Shown: positions 1-8,869 of the stretch, in pieces | Layout: each line of letters begins with the position of its first letter | Position numbering within the stretch: the stretch's first letter is position 1 | Assembly: GCF_013408425.1 (NCBI RefSeq) | Contig: NZ_JACBYV010000001.1 | Span: 1,984,001-2,048,000, forward strand | Reading direction: 5' to 3' | Length of the DNA stretch: 64,000 bases | DNA from: Pseudomonas flavescens | GTDB lineage: Bacteria > Pseudomonadota > Gammaproteobacteria > Pseudomonadales > Pseudomonadaceae | Notes under the pieces: generated by a model | The model's input: the letters and a program-made list of their open reading frames with translations, nothing else | What the model was told of the DNA's origin: nothing | Databases searched by the model: none | Made by a program: the position numbers and the translations under genes

Positions 1-66
1 GCAGACAGCATCGCCGCGCGCGAGATCAGTGCCTTGGTCGATGAGCTTTTGAGGAGTCCGTCATGA
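1..66 (+). CDS. ParA-family ATPase, C-terminal end only (partial)
   Basis: The first 21 codons are open in frame 1 and end at the TGA of 64-66. The peptide ends in ISALVDELLRSPS, which resembles the last helix of ParA/Soj partition ATPases. ICEs of this trb/traF type usually carry parA just upstream of a small gene and traF. The stop overlaps the next start (ATGA), so the two genes are translationally coupled. Only the tail is visible, so the identification rests mainly on position and is tentative. Confidence 0.5.
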   Translation, partial: ADSIAAREISALVDELLRSPS

Positions 67-305
67 GCAACAAACGTATCGCTATAGGGGCTCGGCCTTT
101 GGCCAACCCGGATGCGGAAGCGTGGATTGTGCAAGGCTCACTGGATGACATCATCAACGCCAGACCTTACAGCGCACGCCTGACATTAGACATCACGCCA
201 GCCCTTCGCACGCGCATCAAACGGACTGCGTTTGATCGCGGCATCACGATGGCAGCAATGCTGCGCGATGTGCTGGAGGATGCCTTTCCGGAGGGCTCAT
301 CGTGA
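63..305 (+). CDS. Small ribbon-helix-helix-like protein, putative partition partner
   Basis: This 80-residue protein has a C-terminal half (about residues 38-77) that reads as a strand (RLTLDI) followed by two helices (PALRTRIKRTAFDRG and TMAAMLRDVLEDAF). That is the layout of ribbon-helix-helix DNA-binding proteins such as ParG and CopG. It is wedged between a parA tail and traF with 4-base overlaps on both sides (ATGA at 63, GTGA at 302). A partition or regulatory partner for ParA is the natural guess. No catalytic motif is seen. The fold is inferred from the pattern only; the role is inferred from neighbours. Confidence 0.6.
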   Translation: MSNKRIAIGARPLANPDAEAWIVQGSLDDIINARPYSARLTLDITPALRTRIKRTAFDRGITMAAMLRDVLEDAFPEGSS

Positions 306-820
306 CCCGGCGAGCAATTGCGCTATTGCTGCTATCAGGAACTGCGTTCATTGCGCTCTGTTACGCGTCCCTCGACCGCCCTCATCCCATGCTGGTCTAC
401 AACGCGTCAACGAGTGTTCCTAAGGGTTGGTACCGCATCAATGCGGCAAGCCTCTTCAAACCTGGCGACTGGGTGCTCGTTCGGCTGCCCGCGAACGCTT
501 CGACACTCGCGATGCAACGCGGCTACCTACCGACGACGGTTCCGTTACTGAAACCGGTGACAGCGGTCGCACCGCAACGAGTGTGCGTGGAGCAACGGAA
601 CGTAATCGTCGACGGCAAGGTTGTTGCCAGACAGTTGCGCCACGATCGGCTCGGTAGACCGCTGCCTGCCTGGCACGCATGTCGGCGGCTGTCTGACGAT
701 GAGCTGCTCCTGCTCAGCACTTCAAACGCTGAGTCATTTGATAGCCGCTACTTCGGCCCCGTCCGTATCAATGCGGTGATCGGACGTGCGTTGCCATTGC
801 GACTACCGACGCACCAATGA
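302..820 (+). CDS. traF: TraF-like conjugal transfer peptidase (S26 family)
   Basis: A 172-residue protein with an N-terminal membrane segment (residues 4-21), then the motif NASTSVPKGWY with the predicted nucleophile Ser38. The predicted general base Lys84 lies in PLLKPV. This Ser/Lys pair is that of S26 signal peptidases. In IncP plasmids TraF processes the TrbC pilin into its cyclic form in the inner membrane, and a TrbC pilin is present at 31.1 kb. The GTG start overlaps the stop of the preceding gene. Length and motifs match the family, so I take it as intact and functional. Confidence 0.88.
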   Translation: MTRRAIALLLLSGTAFIALCYASLDRPHPMLVYNASTSVPKGWYRINAASLFKPGDWVLVRLPANASTLAMQRGYLPTTVPLLKPVTAVAPQRVCVEQRNVIVDGKVVARQLRHDRLGRPLPAWHACRRLSDDELLLLSTSNAESFDSRYFGPVRINAVIGRALPLRLPTHQ

Positions 821-1143
821 TCGCGATCACCGGGCTTCGGACGCTGGTTTTTGAAGAACCCGCAGGCTCTGTTGCCGCCCTCTGCTGACTCACGACTAGG
901 CCTCGGCACTGCATGCGGATCGAGCGCCAGATTGGCGTAAATGTTAGCGGGGACATGACGAAAACACCGGGTAAGAGCAGAGGGCAAGATAAAAGAGCGC
1001 AGCACTACGTTTGCGCATGAGGCCAGCCTGTACGAGGGGTATGCGCGGCACTACCAGTGCGCGCTGAGGTGTAATCAATGGTGCTAAGCGCCAGTGATTA
1101 AGGCGTCGACGCGAGTTTCGTTCACTCTGGAGGATCCTTCAGG
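821..1143. other. Intergenic region between traF and relaxase; candidate oriT
   Basis: No convincing gene lies in these 323 bases. An imperfect inverted repeat occupies 1043-1064: GCGCGGCACT, the 3-base loop ACC, then AGTGCGCGC, with one bulged G. In conjugative elements oriT commonly lies next to the relaxase gene and carries such a repeat beside the nick site. The assignment rests on position plus the repeat; no nic sequence was recognised. The relaxase ribosome-binding site (GGAGGA near 1130) ends the region. Confidence 0.35.
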
Positions 1144-3093
1144 ATGGAAAAAGAAGTAGGAGAAAACCATGAGGCGCGCTTTCGCCTGCGACCAGGAAAG
1201 GTCAAACAAGGGGATCAGCGCTTCATTAATCAGGTACTGCGACAAACAAATAAAGCCGGGTTCGGCAGTGGCGGTAAATCTGGCCACCAGCCGGGCGCTC
1301 GGCTTGGTCGAGGTCATGTTGCTGCGCGTTTCAGCGCTCAGCAGCTATCGCCCCTGGCTCGCCGCGTAGCCATCAAGACCCGGTTGGTAAATTTGCAGCG
1401 CGTAGGCAAGCATTCTACTCGGAGCCACTTGCGCTACATCGAGCGCGACGGTGTGAGTCGCGAGGGTGATCCGGGCCAGGCTTATGGCCCACAAACGGAT
1501 CTGGCCGACCTTGAAGCATTCGAGATAAGAGGCCGAGACGACCGGCATCAATTCCGCTTCATCGTCTCTGCGGAGGATGCTGAACAGCTTGACGACTTGC
1601 GCACCTACACCCGCCATCTGATGAGCCGGGTGGAAGCCGACTTAGGCACCCGCCTTGAATGGGTAGCCGTCGACCACTGGAACACAGATAACCCCCATAC
1701 GCACATCGTCCTACGTGGTAAGGACGACACAGGTAAGGATCTGGTAATCGCCCGCGATTACATCGCAACAGGCATGCGCAACCGAGCTGCTGAGCTCGCG
1801 ACGGAATGGCTTGGCCCTCGGACTGAACTGGAAATTCAGCGTGGACTGCAGCGCGAGGTGACACAGGATCGCTGGACGAGTCTGGATCGCATGATCACTC
1901 GTGAGTGCCAGGCTGGGGTCTTGCCGATTAAGGCGTTAGCCGGTCATGGCAATCGACAGATGTTGCTAGGCCGTTTGCAGCACCTTGAGCAACTGGGTTT
2001 GGCACACCAGAGCGGTAATACGAAATGGGTGCTGCACCAGGACGCGCAACGCACGCTACGCGCAATGGGCGAACGCGGCGATATTGTTCGAACGATGCAG
2101 CGTGCCATGAGTGGCATCACCCGCGAGCTGTCCGTATTTCAACCCGGCGTAGGCAGTCACGAGGTTACGGGCCGGGTCGTAGCCAAAGGATTAGCAGACG
2201 AGCTCAACGACCGTGGCTACCTGATCGTCGATGGGCTGGACGGCAAGGCCCACTATCTCCAGCTCCCTCCACGTGAGGAGTTGGCCACGTATCCAATCGG
2301 CGCAGTGGTGCAGACTCGCACTCTCAGCGAACCCCGAGCAATCGACTCCTCCATTAGCCAATTGGCCCAAGCAGGTGTTTACAGCGCAGAACATCACCGA
2401 GCCTTGATTCGGACCGGAGGTAACCACTCGCAAGATCCAGACGCGATAGTCGAGCGGCATGTTAGGCGTCTGGAAGCCCTGTGTCGGGCTGGTGTCGCAC
2501 AGCGCGTTGGCGAGGGGCTGTGGCAGGTGCCTAAAGACTTGCCTGAACGCGGCCATCAGTACGACAAATCCGTCGCAGGGGGCACAGCCGTTGAACTGCG
2601 TACACCACTGCCTATCGAGCGGCAGTTGCGCGCTGTCGGAGCCACCTGGCTCGATGAGCAACTGCTCAGCCGTCGGCAAGATATCGCATCAACCGGGTTC
2701 GGAAAGGAAGTGCGGGATGCTCTTGAACGGCGCTCTGACTTCCTGGTTGAACAGGGACTCGCAAAGCGCGAGGGGCAGCGCTTGATGCTTACTCGCAACC
2801 TGCTCGCCACGTTACGCGACCGGGAGCTGACTGCGGCCGCACATGAGGTATCAAAGAACACCGGTTTACGGTATCGCGTCCCAGTCGACGGTGAACGTGT
2901 TAGTGGCGTTTACCGGCGCAGCCTGCAGTTAGCCAGTGGCCGCTACGCGCTGCTAGAGGACGGCGCGGGCTTCTGCCTGGTGCCATGGAAGCCTGTAATC
3001 GACAAGCGCCTCGGCCAGAACTTATCAGCAGTGATGCGAGGCAACAGCGTGTCATGGCAGATCGGCCGCCAGCGTGGCCCCGCTATCGGCTAA
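1144..3093 (+). CDS. Conjugative relaxase (VirD2-like, DUF3363 family)
   Basis: This 649-residue protein should nick oriT and pilot the transferred strand. An HxH metal-binding motif lies in DNPHTHIVLRG (His185, His187), preceded by the stretch HRQFRFIVSAEDA-like at about 130-145 that is typical of DUF3363 relaxases. Candidate catalytic tyrosines are in the first 120 residues (for example HLRYIERDGV). The long C-terminal half is the DUF3363 region. It follows traF and a candidate oriT, the usual order in trb-type ICEs. GGAGGA precedes the ATG. Its last 42 bases overlap the 3' end of the convergent XRE gene. The length is normal, with no frameshift. Confidence 0.87.
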   Translation: MEKEVGENHEARFRLRPGKVKQGDQRFINQVLRQTNKAGFGSGGKSGHQPGARLGRGHVAARFSAQQLSPLARRVAIKTRLVNLQRVGKHSTRSHLRYIERDGVSREGDPGQAYGPQTDLADLEAFEIRGRDDRHQFRFIVSAEDAEQLDDLRTYTRHLMSRVEADLGTRLEWVAVDHWNTDNPHTHIVLRGKDDTGKDLVIARDYIATGMRNRAAELATEWLGPRTELEIQRGLQREVTQDRWTSLDRMITRECQAGVLPIKALAGHGNRQMLLGRLQHLEQLGLAHQSGNTKWVLHQDAQRTLRAMGERGDIVRTMQRAMSGITRELSVFQPGVGSHEVTGRVVAKGLADELNDRGYLIVDGLDGKAHYLQLPPREELATYPIGAVVQTRTLSEPRAIDSSISQLAQAGVYSAEHHRALIRTGGNHSQDPDAIVERHVRRLEALCRAGVAQRVGEGLWQVPKDLPERGHQYDKSVAGGTAVELRTPLPIERQLRAVGATWLDEQLLSRRQDIASTGFGKEVRDALERRSDFLVEQGLAKREGQRLMLTRNLLATLRDRELTAAAHEVSKNTGLRYRVPVDGERVSGVYRRSLQLASGRYALLEDGAGFCLVPWKPVIDKRLGQNLSAVMRGNSVSWQIGRQRGPAIG

Positions 3094-3954
3094 GGCTACT
3101 GAGGAGTGGGCAGTCTTTTCCTTCAGCCACTGTTCAAAAACATTGCTTTGGGGCTCACCTTCCTTTGCTGCGTAGTAAACCAGGCGTAGGTGTCTGTCTT
3201 CATCGATGGTGAGTGTGGTGTGCTCAAACTCCACCTCACCCACGCCCTGGATCGTCAGGTAACGAATGCCCTGACAGGGTCCGTGAATATCCTGTTGCCG
3301 CCACCACGACTTGAAATCGGGAGAAACTTTTTCCAGTTTTTTGACCAGTGCTACGATGTCCGCATCTTGAGTGGCACGAACGAAGTCGCGGCGAAAACTG
3401 GACAGCATCTGGAGCGCCTGTTGATCCCACGGCTGAAACAGTTCACGCATGGCAGGACAGGTGAACAACAACCAAAGGAGGTTGCGCTGTTCGGCAGGAT
3501 GGCATGACAGATCGAATACCCGATCTGCGGCACCGTTCCACGCCAGCACATCCCAGCGCAGGTTAAGCACGTAAGCAGGCCGAGAGGGTAGGTCGGACAT
3601 CAGCCTGTGGATCAACGGCGGAACCACACACCAAGTGCGCCCAGGTTCCGGCGGTAGGCGCTGGTGCGCTAACAAGAACAGGTGACGCCGCTCGGTGGCA
3701 TCTAGCTTGAGCGTACGCGATAGGTTGTCCAGGAAAGTAGCTGACACGCTGATGTCTCGCCCCTGCTCCAGCCAGGTATACCAGGACAAACCCACTCCCG
3801 CTAAAGCGGCCACTTCTTCACGGCGCAAACCAGGTGTCCGCCTGCGCCCGCCGGCACTCAATCCAACATCTGCTGGCGACAACCGTTCACGCCTGCTGCG
3901 AAGAAACTCGGCCAATTCAAGTCGCGTGCGCTCAAGGGTGCGGGGTGCGCTCAT
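3052..3954 (-). CDS. XRE regulator with MmyB-like ligand-binding domain
   Basis: A helix-turn-helix domain (about residues 10-80, with the hallmark GGRRRTPGLRREEVAALAGV and SWYTWLEQGRDI) is followed by the MmyB-like C-terminal domain found in actinobacterial and pseudomonad regulators. I chose the start at 3954 because GGAGG lies 7 bases upstream; an upstream start at 4035 would add 27 residues without a good site. The protein has 300 residues. It is divergent from the aminolevulinate-synthase-like gene at 4110 and is probably its pathway regulator. In characterised relatives the C-terminal pocket binds small ligands, so sensing a pathway product is plausible but inferred. Confidence 0.85.
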   Translation of the reverse strand: MSAPRTLERTRLELAEFLRSRRERLSPADVGLSAGGRRRTPGLRREEVAALAGVGLSWYTWLEQGRDISVSATFLDNLSRTLKLDATERRHLFLLAHQRLPPEPGRTWCVVPPLIHRLMSDLPSRPAYVLNLRWDVLAWNGAADRVFDLSCHPAEQRNLLWLLFTCPAMRELFQPWDQQALQMLSSFRRDFVRATQDADIVALVKKLEKVSPDFKSWWRQQDIHGPCQGIRYLTIQGVGEVEFEHTTLTIDEDRHLRLVYYAAKEGEPQSNVFEQWLKEKTAHSSVALADSGATLAADLP

Positions 3955-4109
3955 CCGGTTACCTCCAGTAATAGCATAAACAGTCAAATTGTAACCCCCA
4001 TAAATCCGAAGAAGAATACCTCGACCTGGCCGCATTAACTCGAGCTAGGGGCTTTTGCTTGATGAGGAAACGCACGTCGACGGGCATTACTTGCTAAGGA
4101 GATATACGG

Positions 4110-5342
4110 ATGTACCAGGCACTTCTTCAACAACAACTTGAGACCCTAAAGTCATCGAACCAATACCGCACCTTCACGACGCTCAGTCGCATTTGCGGTC
4201 AATATCCACTTGCCCGTCTTGAGGATGGCAGCCAGGAACCCGTGGTGGTTTGGTGCAGCAACGACTACCTCGGGATGTCCCAGCACCCTGCCGTGCGCGG
4301 ACAGATGCACAAGGCATTAGATGCCTACGGGGCTGGTTCAGGTGGCTCACGCAATATTGGCGGATCCCACGATTTGTATGCCCGCCTAGAAGCCAATCTG
4401 GCTGAATGGCACGGAAAGGAAGCTGCGCTGGTATTTCCCACCGGTTTCGGATCCAACGACGCGACGCTTCAATGTTTACTGCGGCGCATTCCGGACTGCG
4501 TCGTGATCAGCGATGAGCTAAATCACGCCTCTATCGTCAACGGCATTCGCTCGACACCCAACGAACGCAAAATCTTTCGCCACAACGATATAGAAGATCT
4601 TGAGTTGATCCTTGCCGGTTACCCATCGAATCGGCCGAAAATCGTGGTGTTCGAGTCGGTGTACTCAATGGATGGCGACATTGCTCCCATCGCCGAGATT
4701 ATCAGTGTCGCCAAACGTCATAACGCCCTTACCTATCTAGATGAAGTGCACGCGGTGGGCATGTATGGGCCACGAGGTGCCGGGGTTGCCGCTGAACTTG
4801 GCGTGGCGGATCAGGTTGATGTCATCCAGGGCACAATGGCCAAAGCCATAGGCGTCATCGGTGGCTACATAGCTGCCAGCCAAATCATCATTGATTCAGT
4901 TCGCTCGTTTGCTACCGGCTTCATCTTCACCACCTCGCTACCGCCCGCAGTCACCGCTGGCTGCTTGGCGAGTGTGGAACACCTTAAGGCAAGTAGCGCG
5001 GAGCGTGAACGCCTGCACGCCCAAACTGCCTTGCTACGTGAGCGTCTCAAGCACTACGACATACCGGTGATGCCGTGTTCACAAACGCATGTGCTCCCGG
5101 TGTTGGTTGGCGAAGCAACACGGTGCAAGGGAGCGGCGGAACGCCTGCTGCGCAAGCATGGTGTTTACCTACAGCCGATCAACTTTCCCTCTGTGCCGGT
5201 CGGCACTGAACGCTTCCGCGTCAATGCGACACCCAATCACAGCGAAGAACAGATCGAGCATCTAGCCATTTCGCTTCGCGAGACCTTCGATCATTTCACC
5301 ATTCCCCTGGCATCGCAGGCCTTTGGTACGGAGGTGGCCTGA
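4110..5342 (+). CDS. 5-aminolevulinate synthase family enzyme (alpha-oxoamine synthase)
   Basis: This 410-residue PLP enzyme would condense glycine with an acyl-CoA, succinyl-CoA in true ALAS. Family signatures are [13 protein letters not shown] (48-60), [14 protein letters not shown] (181-194), [15 protein letters not shown] (211-225) and the PLP lysine Lys245 in [15 protein letters not shown]. These match ALAS better than AONS or KBL. Two positions deviate: [13 protein letters not shown] replaces the usual GGTRNISG-type stretch near the acyl pocket. Pseudomonads make ALA from glutamyl-tRNA, so this copy is probably biosynthetic cargo rather than for haem. AAGGAGATATAC precedes the ATG. It leads a co-directional run with the next four genes. 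Exact acyl specificity is unknown. Confidence 0.85.
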   Translation: MYQALLQQQLETLKSSNQYRTFTTLSRICGQYPLARLEDGSQEPVVVWCSNDYLGMSQHPAVRGQMHKALDAYGAGSGGSRNIGGSHDLYARLEANLAEWHGKEAALVFPTGFGSNDATLQCLLRRIPDCVVISDELNHASIVNGIRSTPNERKIFRHNDIEDLELILAGYPSNRPKIVVFESVYSMDGDIAPIAEIISVAKRHNALTYLDEVHAVGMYGPRGAGVAAELGVADQVDVIQGTMAKAIGVIGGYIAASQIIIDSVRSFATGFIFTTSLPPAVTAGCLASVEHLKASSAERERLHAQTALLRERLKHYDIPVMPCSQTHVLPVLVGEATRCKGAAERLLRKHGVYLQPINFPSVPVGTERFRVNATPNHSEEQIEHLAISLRETFDHFTIPLASQAFGTEVA

Positions 5343-5343
5343 C

Positions 5344-5847
5344 ATGCAACAGCCTCTTTTCATCGTGAGACCTGCTAGCACGGCCGATCTGGCCTGTTTA
5401 GTGGAGCTGCGTGCGCAGCTCATTGAAGGAACCAACGCAAGCTACTCGAGCAAAACACCTGAAGACTCAACGCGCTGGCGGGCGGCCTATCGTAGCTGGC
5501 TTATCAGCCATTTGAGCGAGAGCGATAGCGTCCAGATAGTAGCGGCTGAACATAAGCTGTCCGGCCAGGTACTGGGCTGCGCGACGGCCATCATTGACCA
5601 GCGTGCACCTGCCCCCAGCTGCCTCAATGGCTTGTCCGGTTGGGTGCAATCGGTGGTGGTCGAGTCTCAGTGGCGCAATCTCGGTATTGCTCGGCAGATG
5701 ATGCAGCACCTGCTCCGGTGGTTTGCCAACCGTGGCGTTACGGCAGTGGCACTGCAAAGCACCAAGGTCGCTGACTCCCTGTACCAGGATCTGGGTTTTA
5801 TCAGGAGTGACGAGAGCCTGATGATCCGACAGGAGACCTTGCCATGA
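5344..5847 (+). CDS. GNAT-family N-acyltransferase
   Basis: A 167-residue GCN5-related acyltransferase. The acetyl-CoA pyrophosphate-binding motif A is visible as VQSVVVESQWRNLGIARQMM (about residues 99-118), with the Q/R-x-x-G-x-A loop. A late strand and helix (SLYQDLGFIRSDE) carry the typical C-terminal GF. I chose the ATG at 5344, one base after the ALAS-like stop, over an upstream start inside that gene. It overlaps the next gene by 4 bases (ATGA). Within the cluster it could acylate the amino group of the ALAS product, or inactivate the final product for self-protection. Both ideas are inference. Confidence 0.85.
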   Translation: MQQPLFIVRPASTADLACLVELRAQLIEGTNASYSSKTPEDSTRWRAAYRSWLISHLSESDSVQIVAAEHKLSGQVLGCATAIIDQRAPAPSCLNGLSGWVQSVVVESQWRNLGIARQMMQHLLRWFANRGVTAVALQSTKVADSLYQDLGFIRSDESLMIRQETLP

Positions 5848-6914
5848 AGATCCTGATCATAGGTTTAGGCTACGCCGGCAACCGCTACCGCCGAGCCTTC
5901 GAACACATCGCCACCAGCACAGGTATACCGCTGAGGTTGGCGTATATCAGTCGCCAGAAAAGAACAGCCGACCTGCCCTACTACGACTGCGTCAGTCGAG
6001 CGGTGACCGACTTTTCCCCAGAGATCGTGGTGGTCAGCGTTAACGATCACAGCCATGCCTCGGTTTTGCAGCAGTTGGCCGGATACCAGGGATTCGTCAT
6101 TTGCGAGAAACCGCTGGCGACACCCGATGACGACCTAGATGCGATTTCAGATGCGATGCGAGATGTCAGCGGCTTCGCCCTAGACCTGGTTGAACGTTAT
6201 TCGGACGCCTGCCGGCAACTAAGAGAGTGGGTCGAGCGGCACAACTGGGAACTGGTTCGGGCCAGCTTTCACTGGGGCAAAGATCGCATCAATGACTACC
6301 GGCCTACCTGCGGCGTAATCAGCGAAGCGATCCATGCGCTGGATCTGCTCAGTTGGATTTCCCCCCGTGCCGGCCAGGTGGAGTTGCACGGAATACAGGG
6401 CGTGCGCTCCGACTTTTCAATCTCGGGCACCAATGTGCTCGACAGCGTGCAGCTCATTTCAAGCATGGGCGAGGCGCGGGTTACAGGCTTCAGCAGCTTC
6501 GTAAATATCGTCCGCCAACGAACCGTGGATTTCAGTTTCGTGGACCACCGCTCGCAATTGATCCATGCGCGGCTGGTGCTCGACACACCGTGCTGGGATC
6601 ACGACCAATTACGAATCTGGACGCGTAATGCCGACGGATCTGAAGCTCTTCTGCACGCGTTCACCACCGCTCCCGACACGCCGGGACTGGAGACCCTGCA
6701 CAAGCTGTCGAGGTTGTGTCTGCAAGCCGTGCGCGCTGTGAGCATGAAGGAACCTCCGCGACAAGGCTTTGCAGATTTGAGCACCGCCCTGGCTCTCCAG
6801 CGCTTGCTCAACACCATAGAAATCGAAGCGAAAACGGCTCCGCCGGCCCGTTATGTCCGCGGCGGTAAACGCGCGTTGCTGGCGGAAGACAGCAACCTCG
6901 AAATTCTTGGCTGA
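5844..6914 (+). CDS. Gfo/Idh/MocA-family NAD(P)-dependent oxidoreductase
   Basis: The 356-residue protein starts with a Rossmann fingerprint (IIGLGYAGNRYR, residues 5-16) and has the family signature ICEKPLAT, with Lys89 in the EKP motif. A helix with EAIHALDLL follows, where the family often has a catalytic or substrate-binding histidine. Such enzymes reduce or oxidise sugars, imines or keto groups. Coupling to the GNAT gene by ATGA and 23 bases to the asparagine-synthetase-like gene imply one transcript. A role in reducing a keto or imine intermediate of an aminoketone pathway is inferred. The substrate cannot be predicted. Confidence 0.82.
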   Translation: MKILIIGLGYAGNRYRRAFEHIATSTGIPLRLAYISRQKRTADLPYYDCVSRAVTDFSPEIVVVSVNDHSHASVLQQLAGYQGFVICEKPLATPDDDLDAISDAMRDVSGFALDLVERYSDACRQLREWVERHNWELVRASFHWGKDRINDYRPTCGVISEAIHALDLLSWISPRAGQVELHGIQGVRSDFSISGTNVLDSVQLISSMGEARVTGFSSFVNIVRQRTVDFSFVDHRSQLIHARLVLDTPCWDHDQLRIWTRNADGSEALLHAFTTAPDTPGLETLHKLSRLCLQAVRAVSMKEPPRQGFADLSTALALQRLLNTIEIEAKTAPPARYVRGGKRALLAEDSNLEILG

Positions 6915-6937
6915 ACGTATTTTCAAGGAGCAAGACG

Positions 6938-8791
6938 ATGTGTGGAATAGCAGGTTGGCTTTCGTACGGTCAAAACATGGAAACACAGCGGATCACCCTA
7001 CAACGCATGACCGACACAATGGCCCGACGCGGTCCGGATGCCCGTGGGCTATGGATCGACGGGCCAGTAGGCCTTGGTCACCGCCGTTTGTCAGTCATTG
7101 ATCTGGAAGGTGGTCGCCAGCCGATGGTAGCGATCCATGGTGGTCCCCATGAAGTAGCCGCCATCACTTACAGTGGCGAGGCCTACAACTACCGCGTGCT
7201 ACGCGCGGAGTTGCAACGCCTTGGACATCGCTTCGAAAGTGTCAGTGATACGGAGGTAGTACTACGGGCATACGTCGAATGGGGCGAAGCCTTCGTCGAG
7301 CGACTCAACGGCATGTATGCATTTGCCATCTGGGATCGGCGTACGCAGGAGCTGCTGCTGATTCGGGACCGGATGGGCGTCAAGCCTTTGTATTACTACC
7401 CGACCCAGGATGGCGTTATCTTCGGCTCTGAACCGAAGGCATTGCTCGCCAATCCGCTCGTACCACGCAAAGTGCGTGCAGATGGCCTGCGCGAGATATT
7501 GGAAATGGTAAAGACGCCAGGTCACGCCGTCTTTGACGGTATGCGTGAAGTTTTGCCAGGCGAGATCGTGCGCGTTAACCGACAGGGTCTGAGCCGACGC
7601 CAATACTGGAAACTGGAAGCGCGCGAGCACAGCGATTCGCTGGACAGCACCATTCGCCATACCCGTGACTTACTCGAAGACATCATCGACAACCAGATCG
7701 TCGCTGACGTACCACTGTGCAGCCTGCTGTCCGGCGGGCTCGACTCGTCAATCATCACTGCACTGGCCTCCAAAAAACTTCAGGCTGCCGGAAAAGAGAA
7801 CATCCGCTCTTTCTCTGTCGACTTCACCGAGCATGCCAACGGCTTCACTGGCGATGCGGTACGCGGCACACCCGATGCGCCTTTTGTGCGCGACTTGGTA
7901 GAGAAGATTCATTCCAGCCATCAGGAGATCATCCTCAACAGTGGCGAGTTGGCCGATCCAGCGTTACGCGCTCAGATTGTCAGGGCATTAGATCTGCCGC
8001 CAGCTTTCTGGGGTGACATGTGGCCGTCGCTCTACCGGCTATTCGAGGAGGTCCGCAAGCACTCGACCGTTGCTCTCTCTGGTGAGAGTGCAGACGAGGT
8101 ATTCGGCGGCTATCGCTGGTTTCACGACCCAGAAGCTATTCAGGCGGACACATTCCCTTGGCTGACTTCGGTGACCGGCAAGTACTTTGACGGCAAACCC
8201 TTGTTCGACCCAAGCCTTCTGCACCGTCTGGACATGGGGAGTTTCCTGCGTGACAGCTACGCCCAGGCTATCGCAGAAGCCCCGGTACTACCCGGGGAAA
8301 GCGCGCAGGACGTACGCATGAGACAGATGAGCTACGTAAACCTGACCCGGTTCGTACAGACCCTGCTCGACCGAAAGGACCGTATGAGCATGGCCGTCGG
8401 CCTTGAGGTAAGGGTGCCCTTCTGTGATCACCGTCTCGTGGAGTATGCCTTCAACATCCCTTGGGCGATGAAAGCCTTCGATGGTCGAGAAAAGAGCATT
8501 TTGCGTGCTGCGACACGCGACCTGCTGCCCGCATCAATCAGCGATCGCGTTAAGAGCCCCTATCCCTCAACTCAAGACCCTGCTTATGAACGGGCGCTTC
8601 GTGAAGCGCTCGCCGCTGTTCACGCTAACCGCAACGCACCGGTGACGCCGCTGCTTGACGATGCGCAGGTTCAGAGAGCGTTGGCCAAGCCGCTAGGCAC
8701 CATCTCTCCCATGTACGAACGCATGGGCATGGAGCTGGCGGTCGGCCTCAATACCTGGCTAACCGAGTACGAGGTCAGCCTCGAACTTTAG
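6938..8791 (+). CDS. AsnB-type glutamine-hydrolysing asparagine synthetase or amide ligase
   Basis: The 617-residue protein has an N-terminal class II glutaminase domain with nucleophile Cys2 (MCGIAGWLS) and a C-terminal ATP-pyrophosphatase domain with the PP-loop SGGLDSS at 265-271. SGESADEVFGGY and DRMSMAVGLEVRVPF, both typical of AsnB, follow. Both active sites look intact, so it can probably move ammonia from glutamine to an adenylated carboxylate. AsnB homologues in biosynthetic clusters often amidate or cyclise other acids (beta-lactam synthetase is one case). In this operon that is more likely than housekeeping asparagine synthesis. AAGGAG precedes the ATG. Confidence 0.88.
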   Translation: MCGIAGWLSYGQNMETQRITLQRMTDTMARRGPDARGLWIDGPVGLGHRRLSVIDLEGGRQPMVAIHGGPHEVAAITYSGEAYNYRVLRAELQRLGHRFESVSDTEVVLRAYVEWGEAFVERLNGMYAFAIWDRRTQELLLIRDRMGVKPLYYYPTQDGVIFGSEPKALLANPLVPRKVRADGLREILEMVKTPGHAVFDGMREVLPGEIVRVNRQGLSRRQYWKLEAREHSDSLDSTIRHTRDLLEDIIDNQIVADVPLCSLLSGGLDSSIITALASKKLQAAGKENIRSFSVDFTEHANGFTGDAVRGTPDAPFVRDLVEKIHSSHQEIILNSGELADPALRAQIVRALDLPPAFWGDMWPSLYRLFEEVRKHSTVALSGESADEVFGGYRWFHDPEAIQADTFPWLTSVTGKYFDGKPLFDPSLLHRLDMGSFLRDSYAQAIAEAPVLPGESAQDVRMRQMSYVNLTRFVQTLLDRKDRMSMAVGLEVRVPFCDHRLVEYAFNIPWAMKAFDGREKSILRAATRDLLPASISDRVKSPYPSTQDPAYERALREALAAVHANRNAPVTPLLDDAQVQRALAKPLGTISPMYERMGMELAVGLNTWLTEYEVSLEL

Positions 8792-8869
8792 CGCCGAACC
8801 GGTTACGGCTCTGGACGGGGCCGTAGCCACTCCTTTTCAGTCCAAGTGCGCCACGTGGCGCTATCGAGT

